Shown: positions 1-6,104, counted from the stretch's first letter. The stretch is DNA of 6,689 bases from Archangium sp. (GCA_016793525.1 JAEUJT010000401.1:1-6689); one strand, 5' to 3'. Translations and numbers: made by a program. The notes: generated by a model from the letters alone, not told the origin.

Positions 1-111
1 CTTGTCGAGGAAACTCACCACCGGCACCGGAATGATCACCATCAGCAGGACGAAGCCCACTTTGAGCGCGCTGACGACCGCCGCGGTGAGTCGCTGTCGA
101 GCCGAGGCCAC
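1..111 (-). CDS. N-terminus of an unidentified membrane protein (partial, runs off the left edge)
   Basis: Read leftward from a GTG at 111-109, the frame is open to the window edge and gives 37 residues: a short Arg-containing head (ASARQRL), then a hydrophobic stretch (VGFVLLMVIIPVPVV) followed by SFLDK. This looks like a first transmembrane helix after a cytoplasmic N-terminus with positive charge, so it is probably an inner-membrane protein. The frame stays open upstream of the GTG, so the start is uncertain. GTG 111 was chosen because the sequence becomes protein-like there, and because a TATTCA box lies 5 bases upstream, which would fit a leaderless message; no Shine-Dalgarno is visible. 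The gene is divergent from the amidase gene. The family cannot be named from 37 residues. Confidence 0.5.
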   Translation of the reverse strand, partial: MASARQRLTAAVVSALKVGFVLLMVIIPVPVVSFLDK

Positions 112-180
112 GCTGGTGAATAAGCATGCGCTGCGCCTTCGCAAGCACGGCGGAACTCGCGGCGGGAAGATGGTGTTGAA

Positions 181-918
181 GTGAGGCGCATGCGGGGGTT
201 CGCGGTCCTCGTGGTGATCCTCGGTGGCGTCTCTGACGCGCGGCCGAAGCTGCGGGTGATGATCGACGCGGGCCACGGGGCTCCGGGCAACGACGGCAAC
301 CGCGGTGCGCTCTGCCAGCTGGAGAAAGATCACACCGCGTGGGTGTCGTCACAGCTGGCGAAGGCCTTGCCGCTGCTGGGCGACTTCGACATGAGGGAGA
401 CCCGCACCGGCATTTCGCGTCCCACCTACCCGCAGCGAATCCACCAGGCCGAGGTGTGGAAAGCCGACGCGATCGTCAGCATCCACTCCGATGCGCGCGG
501 CTCGCTCACCTCGTGGAAGCCCTTCGAGGGCCAGGAGACGCAGTGTTTTCGCAGTGACGCCGCGCCGGGTTTTTCAGTGCTGTGGAACGACTCTGGGCCA
601 GCGCCGGTGGTGGCCGGGCGGGTGCGGCTCGGGCGTGCTGTGATCTCGAGGCTGATCGCGGCGGGGTTCACGCCGTACTCCGGAGTTGATTACGCGTCGC
701 TCTACCGACCCGACGACGTCGCCGGAGGGTGGATCGACCTTCGCCCCGACGGCCAAAACGTTTACTTCCTGCGCGCGTCACCACGGGGTCCCACGGTGAT
801 CATCGAGACGCACCACGCGGCCGATGTCACTGAAGTCGCGGAGTGGCAGAAGCCAGAGACGGTGCAGACCTTCGCGCGTGCGCTCGCTGCGGCGCTGCTC
901 GACGCGTTCCCACGGTGA
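181..918 (+). CDS. Exported N-acetylmuramoyl-L-alanine amidase (Amidase_3 type, zinc-dependent)
   Basis: A peptidoglycan amidase that would cut the bond between N-acetylmuramic acid and L-Ala of the stem peptide. Seen: a basic N-terminus and hydrophobic core (residues 1-17) with a likely signal peptidase site after S18-D19-A20; the family opening motif IDAGHGAPG with first Zn ligand H32; second ligand E48 in LEKD; third ligand H102 in SIHSD; and the candidate catalytic glutamate E209 in VIIETHH. Two cysteines (C45, C122) could form a disulfide after export. At 245 aa it is essentially a lone catalytic domain with no AMIN, SPOR or LysM part. The usual E-x-G-F-x-(S/T)-N ending of the family is replaced by ETHHAAD, so it is a divergent member. 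The start is either GTG 181 or ATG 190; the latter would have GAGG 3 bases upstream and a shorter signal peptide. It probably acts in the periplasm in wall turnover or division; which amidase it corresponds to is not clear. Confidence 0.85.
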   Translation: MRRMRGFAVLVVILGGVSDARPKLRVMIDAGHGAPGNDGNRGALCQLEKDHTAWVSSQLAKALPLLGDFDMRETRTGISRPTYPQRIHQAEVWKADAIVSIHSDARGSLTSWKPFEGQETQCFRSDAAPGFSVLWNDSGPAPVVAGRVRLGRAVISRLIAAGFTPYSGVDYASLYRPDDVAGGWIDLRPDGQNVYFLRASPRGPTVIIETHHAADVTEVAEWQKPETVQTFARALAAALLDAFPR

Positions 919-920
919 CG

Positions 921-949
921 TTGGCCGGTCGCGTGCAGTGGGGTACACC
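921..949 (+). promoter_or_regulatory. Candidate sigma70-type promoter for the aspartokinase gene
   Basis: In the 57-bp gap between the amidase stop and the aspartokinase start, TTGGCC (921-926) and TACACC (944-949) are 17 bases apart, the ideal spacing. The matches to TTGACA and TATAAT are only 4/6 and 3/6, so in GC-rich DNA this could be chance. The kinase could equally be read through from the amidase gene. Confidence 0.25.
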
Positions 950-952
950 CAC

Positions 953-968
953 GCGGCACGGAGGCCGC
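953..968 (+). promoter_or_regulatory. Shine-Dalgarno of the aspartokinase gene presented in a small hairpin loop
   Basis: GGAGG at 960-964 is the ribosome binding site for ATG 976 (11-base spacer). It overlaps a 5-bp perfect stem, GCGGC (953-957) with GCCGC (964-968), whose 6-base loop holds most of the GGAGG. The stem is short; a role in translation control is only an inference. Confidence 0.45.
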
Positions 969-975
969 AGTCCCA

Positions 976-2118
976 ATGGCTCGCATCGTCGTTCAGAAGT
1001 TCGGTGGCTCCTCGGTGGCCGACGCCGACAAGCTGCGCAAAGTGGCTGCGCGGGTGAAGGCTCGCCGCGACGAGGGCTGGCAGCTGGTGGTCGTGGTCTC
1101 GGCCATGGGCGATACGACTGACGAACTGCTGGGGCTGGCGAAGAAGATCTCCGCCGACCCGCCACGGCGTGAGCTCGACATGTTGCTGACGTGCGGGGAG
1201 CGCATCTCCATGGCCCTGCTGTCGATGGCGCTTCATGAACTTGGCGTGCCCGCGATCTCCTTCACCGGCTCACAGAGCGGCATCATCACCGACGACACCC
1301 ATGCCCAAGCGCGCATCGTCGAGGTGAAGCCCGCGCGCCTCGAGGAGGCGCTGGGGCAGGGAAAGGTCGTGATCGTCGCCGGCTACCAAGGCGTCTCGCG
1401 CAACAAAGAGGTCACCACGCTTGGCCGTGGAGGCTCCGACACCACCGCGGTGGCCCTCGCCGCGGCGCTCGGGGCCGACTGCGAAATCTACTCCGACGTC
1501 GACGGCATCTTCTCGGCTGACCCGCGCATCGTGCCCTCGGCGCAGAAGCTCGAGTCGCTGTCCTTCGACGAGATGCAAGAGCTCGCCGCCGCTGGCGCGA
1601 AGGTGCTCAACGCCCAGGCCGTGGAGTTCGCCAAAGAGAAGAACATCGTCATTCACGCGCGCTCGACGCATTCCGCTGGCACTGGAACGGCGATCCGCGC
1701 CACGAGCACCACAGGCCGAGTGAAAGGCGTCACCGGAGAGACCGACGTCTGGCTCTTCTCCAGCGAGGCCGGGGTCGAGGGCGTGTTGGCGTTTCTCGAT
1801 GAAAATCAGGTGCGTGGCCGGCACGTCGTGGCCGATGGCGCACGGGCGGTCGTGGTGGTGCCGCTCCACGACGTGCACGCGCCCGAGGTGCTGAAAGCGA
1901 AGCTTCCCGCCGCCATCGCGCTGCACGACGACAGCGGCACCGTTACCTGTGTGGGGACAGGTCTCAACGCCGACTGGAGCATCGTGCGGCGTGCGCTGGC
2001 GGCGTGTGATGCGCCGGTGAGAGCGGTGTATGCGTCAGCGCTGCAACTGACCGTGGTGGTGCCGCGCGACGCGGTGAAGTCGACCCTGCAACGGCTGCAT
2101 CAGGTGCTCGTCGGCTGA
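976..2118 (+). CDS. lysC: Aspartate kinase (aspartokinase) with an eroded ACT regulatory region
   Basis: Phosphorylates L-aspartate with ATP to give 4-phospho-L-aspartate, the first step towards Lys, Met, Thr, Ile and diaminopimelate. Seen: the amino-acid kinase domain, residues 1 to about 242, with KFGGSS (K8), [16 protein letters not shown] (E75), the nucleotide-site GRGGSDTTA (151-158), and [15 protein letters not shown] (170-184). The C-terminal about 135 residues should hold two ACT domains that bind the feedback inhibitor. Only the last strand-helix-strand unit (about 323-379) is recognisable, and the conserved effector-site pieces (VQNVS in the first, ISTSEIKIS in the second) are missing or changed to [13 protein letters not shown]. 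Length 380 aa against about 400-410 for monofunctional LysC. No homoserine dehydrogenase domain is fused. Start ATG 976 has GGAGG 11 bases upstream. Enzyme identity is secure; loss or change of feedback control is inferred. Confidence 0.93.
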   Translation: MARIVVQKFGGSSVADADKLRKVAARVKARRDEGWQLVVVVSAMGDTTDELLGLAKKISADPPRRELDMLLTCGERISMALLSMALHELGVPAISFTGSQSGIITDDTHAQARIVEVKPARLEEALGQGKVVIVAGYQGVSRNKEVTTLGRGGSDTTAVALAAALGADCEIYSDVDGIFSADPRIVPSAQKLESLSFDEMQELAAAGAKVLNAQAVEFAKEKNIVIHARSTHSAGTGTAIRATSTTGRVKGVTGETDVWLFSSEAGVEGVLAFLDENQVRGRHVVADGARAVVVVPLHDVHAPEVLKAKLPAAIALHDDSGTVTCVGTGLNADWSIVRRALAACDAPVRAVYASALQLTVVVPRDAVKSTLQRLHQVLVG

Positions 2119-2138
2119 CGAAAATTCCTCGGCTTCAC

Positions 2139-2152
2139 GTTTCTTCAGAAAC
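2139..2152. promoter_or_regulatory. Dyad GTTTCT-TC-AGAAAC, possible operator upstream of the LuxR-type gene
   Basis: Two perfect 6-bp inverted arms separated by 2 bases lie 20 bp past the aspartokinase stop and 74 bp before the regulator start, in the AT-richest part of this 107-bp gap. The size suits binding of a dimeric regulator, possibly the NarL/LuxR-type product itself. The 2-base loop makes an RNA hairpin unlikely. No T-run follows, so it is not a clear terminator for lysC. Confidence 0.35.
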
Positions 2153-2225
2153 CATTCGGGCTCGACGCGCATTCACCTGAACGAATGTTGCACCCGCCCG
2201 TTCGTGCGTTACCCATGGAGACATC

Positions 2226-2861
2226 ATGAAAGGTCTTCCTCCGAAAACGATGCCGCTCCGAGTCGCCATCCAAGCTGAACCAGCGTTGATCGAGGCGCTG
2301 TCAGCGGGCACGGAGTCTTTGATCCTGTCTCCTGTTGAGACCAACCTCGAGATCTCCGCGCGCGTCACCCAGGCCGACGTGGTGCTGGTCGACACGACGG
2401 TGAACACAGCGCAGGCGCTCGAGGCCATTCGAACGCTGCAGCTGAAGCGTCCCATTCTCGCGCTCGTCGCGCCGGGCCAAGCGCAAGCCGCGCTCACCGC
2501 CGGAGCCACAGGCGCCATCGAGCGCAACCACAGCGCGTCGGCGATCGAAGCCGCGCTCTTCGCGCTCCGCCAGGGCCTCTCGGTGGTCGAGTCGAAGTTC
2601 CTCGAGTCCGCCGGTGCGACTGCCGCGCACGTCACGCTGACGCCTCCGGTGCCCGGTGAAAAAGACGTGCTCACCCGCCGCGAGCACGAAGTGGTGGGGC
2701 TCATGGCCGACGGGCTGTCGAACAAGCAGATCGCCGCCAAGCTCGAGATCTCCGAGCACACCGCCAAGTTCCACGTGAACTCGGTGCTGCAGAAGATGCA
2801 TGCCCAGAAGCGCGTCGAAGCCGTCGTGCGCGCCGCGAAGATGGGCATCATCTCCATCTGA
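2226..2861 (+). CDS. NarL/LuxR-type transcription regulator with a degenerate (pseudo-)receiver
   Basis: DNA-binding regulator of 211 aa. The C-terminal part (149-211) is a clear LuxR-type four-helix HTH: LTRREHEVVGLMADGLSNKQIA, then the recognition-helix region SEHTAKFHVNSVLQKM. The N-terminal part (about 11-115) has the alternating strand-helix pattern of a receiver, and D56 in VVLVD sits where the phosphoacceptor should be. The other active-site residues are gone: no acidic pair after strand 1 (VAIQAEP), V81 in place of the Thr/Ser, and R100 in place of the invariant Lys. It probably does not work by ordinary phosphorelay; protein partners or a ligand are more likely (inference). Start ATG 2226 is supported by GGAG at 2217-2220 with a 5-base spacer; an in-frame ATG at 2250 has none. 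No histidine kinase gene is adjacent, so the regulon is unknown. Confidence 0.85.
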   Translation: MKGLPPKTMPLRVAIQAEPALIEALSAGTESLILSPVETNLEISARVTQADVVLVDTTVNTAQALEAIRTLQLKRPILALVAPGQAQAALTAGATGAIERNHSASAIEAALFALRQGLSVVESKFLESAGATAAHVTLTPPVPGEKDVLTRREHEVVGLMADGLSNKQIAAKLEISEHTAKFHVNSVLQKMHAQKRVEAVVRAAKMGIISI

Positions 2862-2873
2862 CGAGCTGACCGT

Positions 2874-2905
2874 CTGGCTGGCGGAACTGCTGGCTGGCTG
2901 AACTG
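2874..2905 (+). repeat. Tandem 16-bp duplication downstream of the LuxR-type gene
   Basis: CTGGCTGGCGGAACTG (2874-2889) is followed directly by CTGGCTGGCTGAACTG (2890-2905), 15 of 16 bases identical. The single difference (G2883 against T2899) is the one that lets the second copy pair in the hairpin at 2896-2927. It looks like a local slippage duplication. Confidence 0.8.
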
Positions 2906-2927
2906 GCGGTTCACCCGCCGTTCAGCC
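2896..2927 (+). terminator. Strong bulged hairpin, probable terminator of the LuxR-type gene
   Basis: GGCTGAAC (2896-2903) pairs with GTTCAGCC (2920-2927) and GGCGG (2905-2909) with CCGCC (2915-2919): 13 base pairs, one bulged T (2904) and a 5-base loop. It starts 34 bp after the stop codon at 2861. No T-run follows, so an intrinsic terminator is not proven; it may work with Rho or protect the mRNA 3' end. The same structure forms on the other strand. Confidence 0.55.
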
Positions 2928-3010
2928 AATGGGCGGCCGGAGTTGGGCCCTCTACCGTTGCTTCTCGTCGCGCCGCACTTTCGTGGCGCTTCTCGAAACG
3001 AGGCAACGGG

Positions 3011-3895
3011 ATGGGAATTTCAGCACAGGCGTTTTCAGACTCCAGCGCAGCAACGGTCGAGCAGGCGGGCCGAAGCGTGGTCCGCGTCGAAGGGCGCCGC
3101 GGCCGGCCGGTCAGCGGCATCGTGTGGAGTGACAACCGCGTCGTCACCGTCGCCCACGGGCTCGATGGAGACGATGCGATCATCGGCTTCGAAGACACGG
3201 TGATGAAGGCGCGGGTGAAAGGCGTCGATGCCTCGACCGGCTTGGCGCTCCTCGCGGTCGACGGCGTGTTGCCGGCGGCGAAGCTCGATGACGGTGCGGC
3301 GCTCAAGGTGGGCCAGCTTGTGCTGCGACTCGCGAGGCCCGGAATCACCGTACGTGCCACCAGCGGCATCATCAGCGCGCTGGGAGCGAAGCCGTTCCGC
3401 GCGATGGGCGGCGGCTCCATCGATCGCTGGTTCGAGATCGACGCCGCGCACCACGCAGGGTTCTCTGGCGGCCCAGTGGTGACGTTGGAGGGCCAGGTCG
3501 TGGGCCTCACGTCGACCGCGCTGGTCCGCCGCACGAGCCTGGTGGTGCCGACGTCGACCATCCGCCGGGTTGTGGCCCAACTCGAAGCGCACGGCCGCGT
3601 TCGCAGCAGCCACGTCGGCGTGAAGATGCACCCCGTGCCGCTCCCCGAGTCGGTGCGCGCCAAGACCGGTGAAGAGGTCGGCCTGTTGGTGATCGCCGTC
3701 GAAGCGGGGAGCCCCGCGGCGACCGCAGGTCTCGTCGATGGAGACACGGTGCTGCACCTGGGCGACGACTCGGTGCGCTCGCTGGAAGATCTGTACAGCT
3801 ACCTCCGCGACGATCGCAGCGGGCAAACGGTGCCGGTGACGGTGCTGCGCGGCGGAGAGGTGCAGAAGCTCCAGGTCACCCTCGGCGCGAAGTAG
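3011..3895 (+). CDS. DegP/HtrA-like serine protease with one PDZ domain, catalytic Asp missing
   Basis: A trypsin-fold (S1C) protein of 294 aa. Seen: protease domain about 14-190 with the His motif VVTVAHG (H49) and the Ser motif GFSGGPVV (S152); then a PDZ domain about 197-294, with ligand-loop region VGLLVIAVEAGSPAATAGL and a typical RSLEDLYSYL helix. In DegP-type enzymes the triad Asp is the D of the (T/S)DIAL(I/L) motif. Here that place reads DASTGLALL, with G77 encoded by GGC. The segment before Ser is also changed: HHAGFSGG instead of the usual INPGNSGG. The protein may be inactive, of low activity, or a PDZ binding scaffold (inference). No signal peptide or membrane helix is visible, so it appears cytoplasmic, unlike classic DegP. 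Start ATG 3011 has GAGG at 3000-3003, 7-base spacer. It follows a hairpin and is probably transcribed alone. The fold is secure; the activity is not. Confidence 0.85.
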   Translation: MGISAQAFSDSSAATVEQAGRSVVRVEGRRGRPVSGIVWSDNRVVTVAHGLDGDDAIIGFEDTVMKARVKGVDASTGLALLAVDGVLPAAKLDDGAALKVGQLVLRLARPGITVRATSGIISALGAKPFRAMGGGSIDRWFEIDAAHHAGFSGGPVVTLEGQVVGLTSTALVRRTSLVVPTSTIRRVVAQLEAHGRVRSSHVGVKMHPVPLPESVRAKTGEEVGLLVIAVEAGSPAATAGLVDGDTVLHLGDDSVRSLEDLYSYLRDDRSGQTVPVTVLRGGEVQKLQVTLGAK

Positions 3896-3904
3896 TCACT
3901 TCGC
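3887..3904. terminator. Dyad spanning the abutting stop codons of two convergent genes
   Basis: GCGAAGT (3887-3893), loop AGTC, ACTTCGC (3898-3904): a perfect 7-bp stem with a 4-base loop. It contains the TAG of the protease gene (3893-3895) and the reverse-strand TGA of the cyclase gene (3898-3896). No T-run follows on either strand. Because there is no intergenic DNA, this is the only place a compact bidirectional terminator could be; function is inferred. Confidence 0.45.
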
Positions 3905-5293
3905 TTCGGGCGGCGCGTACGGCTGATAGCGGGTAGCGGGGGTCGCTTCGAGGCCCTTCGCCGCCATGTAGATGATGTTCCGCGCGCCCTTTTTCCCTCG
4001 GTACATCGCGCGATCGGCGAAGTCGAGCAGGGTGGCTTTGTCGGTCGCGTGCTCCGGGTAGCTGGCGATGCCGATGCACGTCGAGATGTTGAGCCCAAAG
4101 CCCTCGCGCGAGAGGAACCGGTGCGACTCGATGCTTCGGCGAATGCGCTCGGCGACCTTCAGCGCTCCGCCAGAATCGGTGCCCCGCAGCAGAATGACGT
4201 ATTCGTCGCCGCCCCACCGGCACACCACGTCGTTGTCGCGCAGGCAGTTCTTCAGCACCTGACCCACCTCGACCAGCAGCTTGGAGCCGACCACGTGCCC
4301 GTGGGTGTCGTTCACCGACTTAAAGTAGTCGAGGTCGGTGAAGAGCAGGGCGAAGGGCTTGCTTCCCGCGCTGATGTTCTTGAACTCCTTGTCGAGCATC
4401 AGGTCGAGGTAGCGGCTGTTGAAGAGGTGCGTGAGATCGTCGAGGTACGCGAGATCTTCGATCGCCGAGAAGCGGCCCTGGTTCTTCAAGCCGAGGGCGA
4501 AGTGTCGCGCGAGGTACGGAGCGAGTGACACCGCGTCGTCGGGCAGTGCGGTTTTGTAGAGCAGCGCCACCGCGCCCAGCAGCACCGAGCCTTCGTAGAC
4601 CGGCACCAGGTACGTGGTGACGTAGCCAGGCGGCAGCGCGAGCGCGATCTCGTGGCCGTGCAGGTCGACCGCCTTCACCACGCGCAGCGAAGGCTCGACC
4701 ACCGCGCGCTCGAGCTCAGCGCGGTCGGCTTCGTCGACGCCGTGCATGTGCGCGTACCGCAGAGCGCCGTCTTCGGAATCGAACAACACCGCGCCCGACG
4801 CACGGCACAACGTGGCGAACGCCGCTCCCGCCGCGTCGAGGAGGTGCGGGCGATCGAGCGTGGTGGCGATGCGCTGCCCGGCCTCGAGCAGCGTCACGTG
4901 GCGCCGAAGGGTGACGTTTTCGCGGAGCAGGGTGTGCTGCGTCAACGCGCGGGTCGTGGCGTTCGACAGCGCCTCGGGCGACACGGGCTTCACCAGATAG
5001 TCCGACGCGCCGCTCTTGATCGCGCGCACCGCGGGCTCGACCTTGTCGAGAGCGGTGATCACCAGCACCTCGATGTCGGGGAAGGTGATCTTCACGTACT
5101 GGAGCAGCTCGAGGCCGTCGGTCTCCGGCATGAGGAGATCGGTCACCACGAGATCGAAGTGCTGCCGCTGCAACGCGACGCGGGCCTCGGCCACGCTCAC
5201 CACCGCCACCACCTGATGCCCCGCGCCGGTGAGGAAATCGGCGTACAGCGTGCGAGCCACCTTCTCGTCGTCCACCAACAGAATCAACGCCAT
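3896..5293 (-). CDS. Response-regulator diguanylate cyclase (receiver-GAF-GGDEF)
   Basis: Would make cyclic di-GMP from two GTP, controlled by phosphorylation. Seen in 465 aa: a complete receiver (about 1-120) with D8/D9, phosphoacceptor D52 in VVTDLLMPETDG, T80 and K102 in KP; a coiled linker; a GAF-like sensor domain (about 133-275); and a GGDEF domain (about 285-445) with DDLTHLFNSRY, metal-site D320, and active site GGDEY (361-365). The product-inhibition site RxxD is present as RDND (R352, D355), exactly 5 residues before GGDEY. One oddity: the usual GD in the DxxGHxxGD region is GS (S337). The sequence predicts an active, product-inhibited enzyme. Start ATG is backed by AAGGGG on the reverse strand (5308-5303, 9-base spacer). 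It is divergent from the CheW-like gene, and its 3' end abuts the protease gene. No histidine kinase gene lies in the window. Confidence 0.93.
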   Translation of the reverse strand: MALILLVDDEKVARTLYADFLTGAGHQVVAVVSVAEARVALQRQHFDLVVTDLLMPETDGLELLQYVKITFPDIEVLVITALDKVEPAVRAIKSGASDYLVKPVSPEALSNATTRALTQHTLLRENVTLRRHVTLLEAGQRIATTLDRPHLLDAAGAAFATLCRASGAVLFDSEDGALRYAHMHGVDEADRAELERAVVEPSLRVVKAVDLHGHEIALALPPGYVTTYLVPVYEGSVLLGAVALLYKTALPDDAVSLAPYLARHFALGLKNQGRFSAIEDLAYLDDLTHLFNSRYLDLMLDKEFKNISAGSKPFALLFTDLDYFKSVNDTHGHVVGSKLLVEVGQVLKNCLRDNDVVCRWGGDEYVILLRGTDSGGALKVAERIRRSIESHRFLSREGFGLNISTCIGIASYPEHATDKATLLDFADRAMYRGKKGARNIIYMAAKGLEATPATRYQPYAPPEAK

Positions 5294-5345
5294 GGGCTCA
5301 TTCCCCTTAACAAAATGGCCGCGAAGCGTGCGAGAGAATGGCCGC
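5294..5345. promoter_or_regulatory. Shared divergent promoter region with a 9-bp direct repeat
   Basis: Only 44 bp separate the cyclase and CheW-like start codons, so both promoters must overlap each other or the genes. AATGGCCGC occurs at 5314-5322 and again at 5337-5345, 23 bp apart, about two helical turns. The second copy covers the CheW-like gene's ATG. The only AT-rich patch, CTTAACAAAAT (5306-5316), lies next to the first copy. No convincing -35/-10 pair was found on either strand. A protein binding both repeats could co-regulate the two genes (inference). Confidence 0.4.
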
Positions 5346-6072
5346 TGTGGCGGAGCGCCGGCTGTGCATCTTCTTCGAAGCGGCGGGGACGCGGTACGCG
5401 CTCGAGGCTTCGGGTGTGCACGAGGTCGCCCAACCCGACGAAAGTGACGATCGCCGCCGCGGGCACCACGTGCTGCGCGATTTGAGCGAGCTGATGGGGG
5501 GCCCTCCCGCGCCGCGCCCGGGTACCGCGCTGGTGCTCGAGACGAGCCCGACCCTGGCGATTCGCGTCGGCCACGTCGCCGGCGTGCACGACGCCGGAGG
5601 CATGCCGTCGTTCACGCTGCCCCGGCGGCTCAACACCCTGTTGTCGCCAGCGATTCGGGGGGCGGTGGTGATGAACGAGCGGCTCCACTTCGAGCTCGAG
5701 ACAGACGCGGTGGCCGAAGGCATCTCCGCACCTCCTCCTGTTGAGCGCGCGGGCCTCGATGGGGCAGGGCCCTGGTTGCGCTTCGACTCGGGGGCCGAGC
5801 GCTTCGCGGTTCCGCTCGCGTCCGTTCGTCATGTTGCCGGGCTCACCGACGCCTTCAACCCCCTGCCGCGACCGAACGCGCTGGTCGGCGTGATGCTGCA
5901 CGAGCGCACGCTGTTTCCGGTTTTTTCGATCACCTCGACCACGCCGGAGCCCTTCGTGGTGCTGCTTGACCTCGGCGACGGAGGTGTCGGGCTGTGTGCG
6001 CGCCGGGCTGACGGCGTGTCGGCGTCGATCGGTGATGCGAAGGCGCTCGACGTGGTGAAGATGTTTTCTTGA
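5338..6072 (+). CDS. Tandem CheW-like domain protein
   Basis: A cytoplasmic adaptor-type protein of 244 aa, probably linking receptors, a CheA-like kinase or other polarity proteins. Seen: two CheW-like modules. The first (about 7-128) opens with RLCIFFEAAGTRYALEASGV, then jumps directly to a VLRDLSELMG strand, skipping the usual P-x-x-V-x-G-x-x-N-x-R-G segment. A Pro/Gly linker (about 129-144) follows. The second (145-231) is more regular, with WLRFDSGAERFAVPLASV, then VGVMLHERTLFPVFSI in place of the canonical GxxNLRGxVxPVxDL. Both lack the exact NLRG motif, so partner contacts are likely changed. No transmembrane segment or receiver is present. The ATG at 5338 has a purine run (GAGAG) only 1 base upstream; GTG 5347, in frame, would place it at 10 bases and give a start VAERRLC, so the true start may be 5347. 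The RomR-like gene follows after 32 bp on the same strand. Confidence 0.75.
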   Translation: MAAVAERRLCIFFEAAGTRYALEASGVHEVAQPDESDDRRRGHHVLRDLSELMGGPPAPRPGTALVLETSPTLAIRVGHVAGVHDAGGMPSFTLPRRLNTLLSPAIRGAVVMNERLHFELETDAVAEGISAPPPVERAGLDGAGPWLRFDSGAERFAVPLASVRHVAGLTDAFNPLPRPNALVGVMLHERTLFPVFSITSTTPEPFVVLLDLGDGGVGLCARRADGVSASIGDAKALDVVKMFS

Positions 6073-6092
6073 TTGCGTTTCCAGCCGACCCC

Positions 6093-6098
6093 TACACT
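6093..6098 (+). promoter_or_regulatory. Candidate -10 box for a leaderless romR-like transcript
   Basis: TACACT lies exactly 6 bases before ATG 6105, so transcription would begin at or next to the start codon. No Shine-Dalgarno-like sequence is present in the 32-bp gap. No good -35 sits at 17 bases (TTGCGT at 6073 is only 14 away). Evidence is the spacing and the missing ribosome site. Confidence 0.35.
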
Positions 6099-6104
6099 GC
6101 GGCG

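Noticed and set aside
1..111. Resemblance of the leftward N-terminus (LLMVIIPVPVV...FLD) to the first helix of FlhA/SctV export proteins.
   Set aside because: Only 37 residues are visible, the Pro-Asp spacing differs by a residue, and no other export gene is near.
124..194. GCATGCG occurring twice (124-130 and 188-194) around the left divergent gap, as a possible operator pair.
   Set aside because: A 7-base repeat with a palindromic core is easily chance in GC-rich DNA, and the second copy is within the amidase start.
1270..1926. A 218-codon leftward open frame inside the aspartokinase gene.
   Set aside because: It is the mirror frame of conserved kinase motifs, and its product is Gly/Arg/His-rich with no fold pattern.
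2188..2215. TTGCAC plus TACCCA as a promoter for the LuxR-type gene, or TTGCA as a sigma54 -12 element.
   Set aside because: The -10 match is poor and its start point would fall inside the Shine-Dalgarno region; no GG lies at the -24 position needed for sigma54.
2215..2229. A 4-codon mini-ORF (Met-Glu-Thr-Ser) whose TGA overlaps the LuxR-type gene's ATG.
   Set aside because: It has no ribosome site of its own, and its GAG is simply part of the regulator's Shine-Dalgarno.
2911..3826. Two long leftward frames opposite the protease gene.
   Set aside because: Both are shadows of the protease-PDZ coding strand, whose motifs fix the true frame.
4049..5485. Long rightward open frames opposite the diguanylate cyclase gene.
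   Set aside because: They are the antisense of a well-conserved protein, rich in Arg/His/Val typical of shadow frames, with no recognisable domains.
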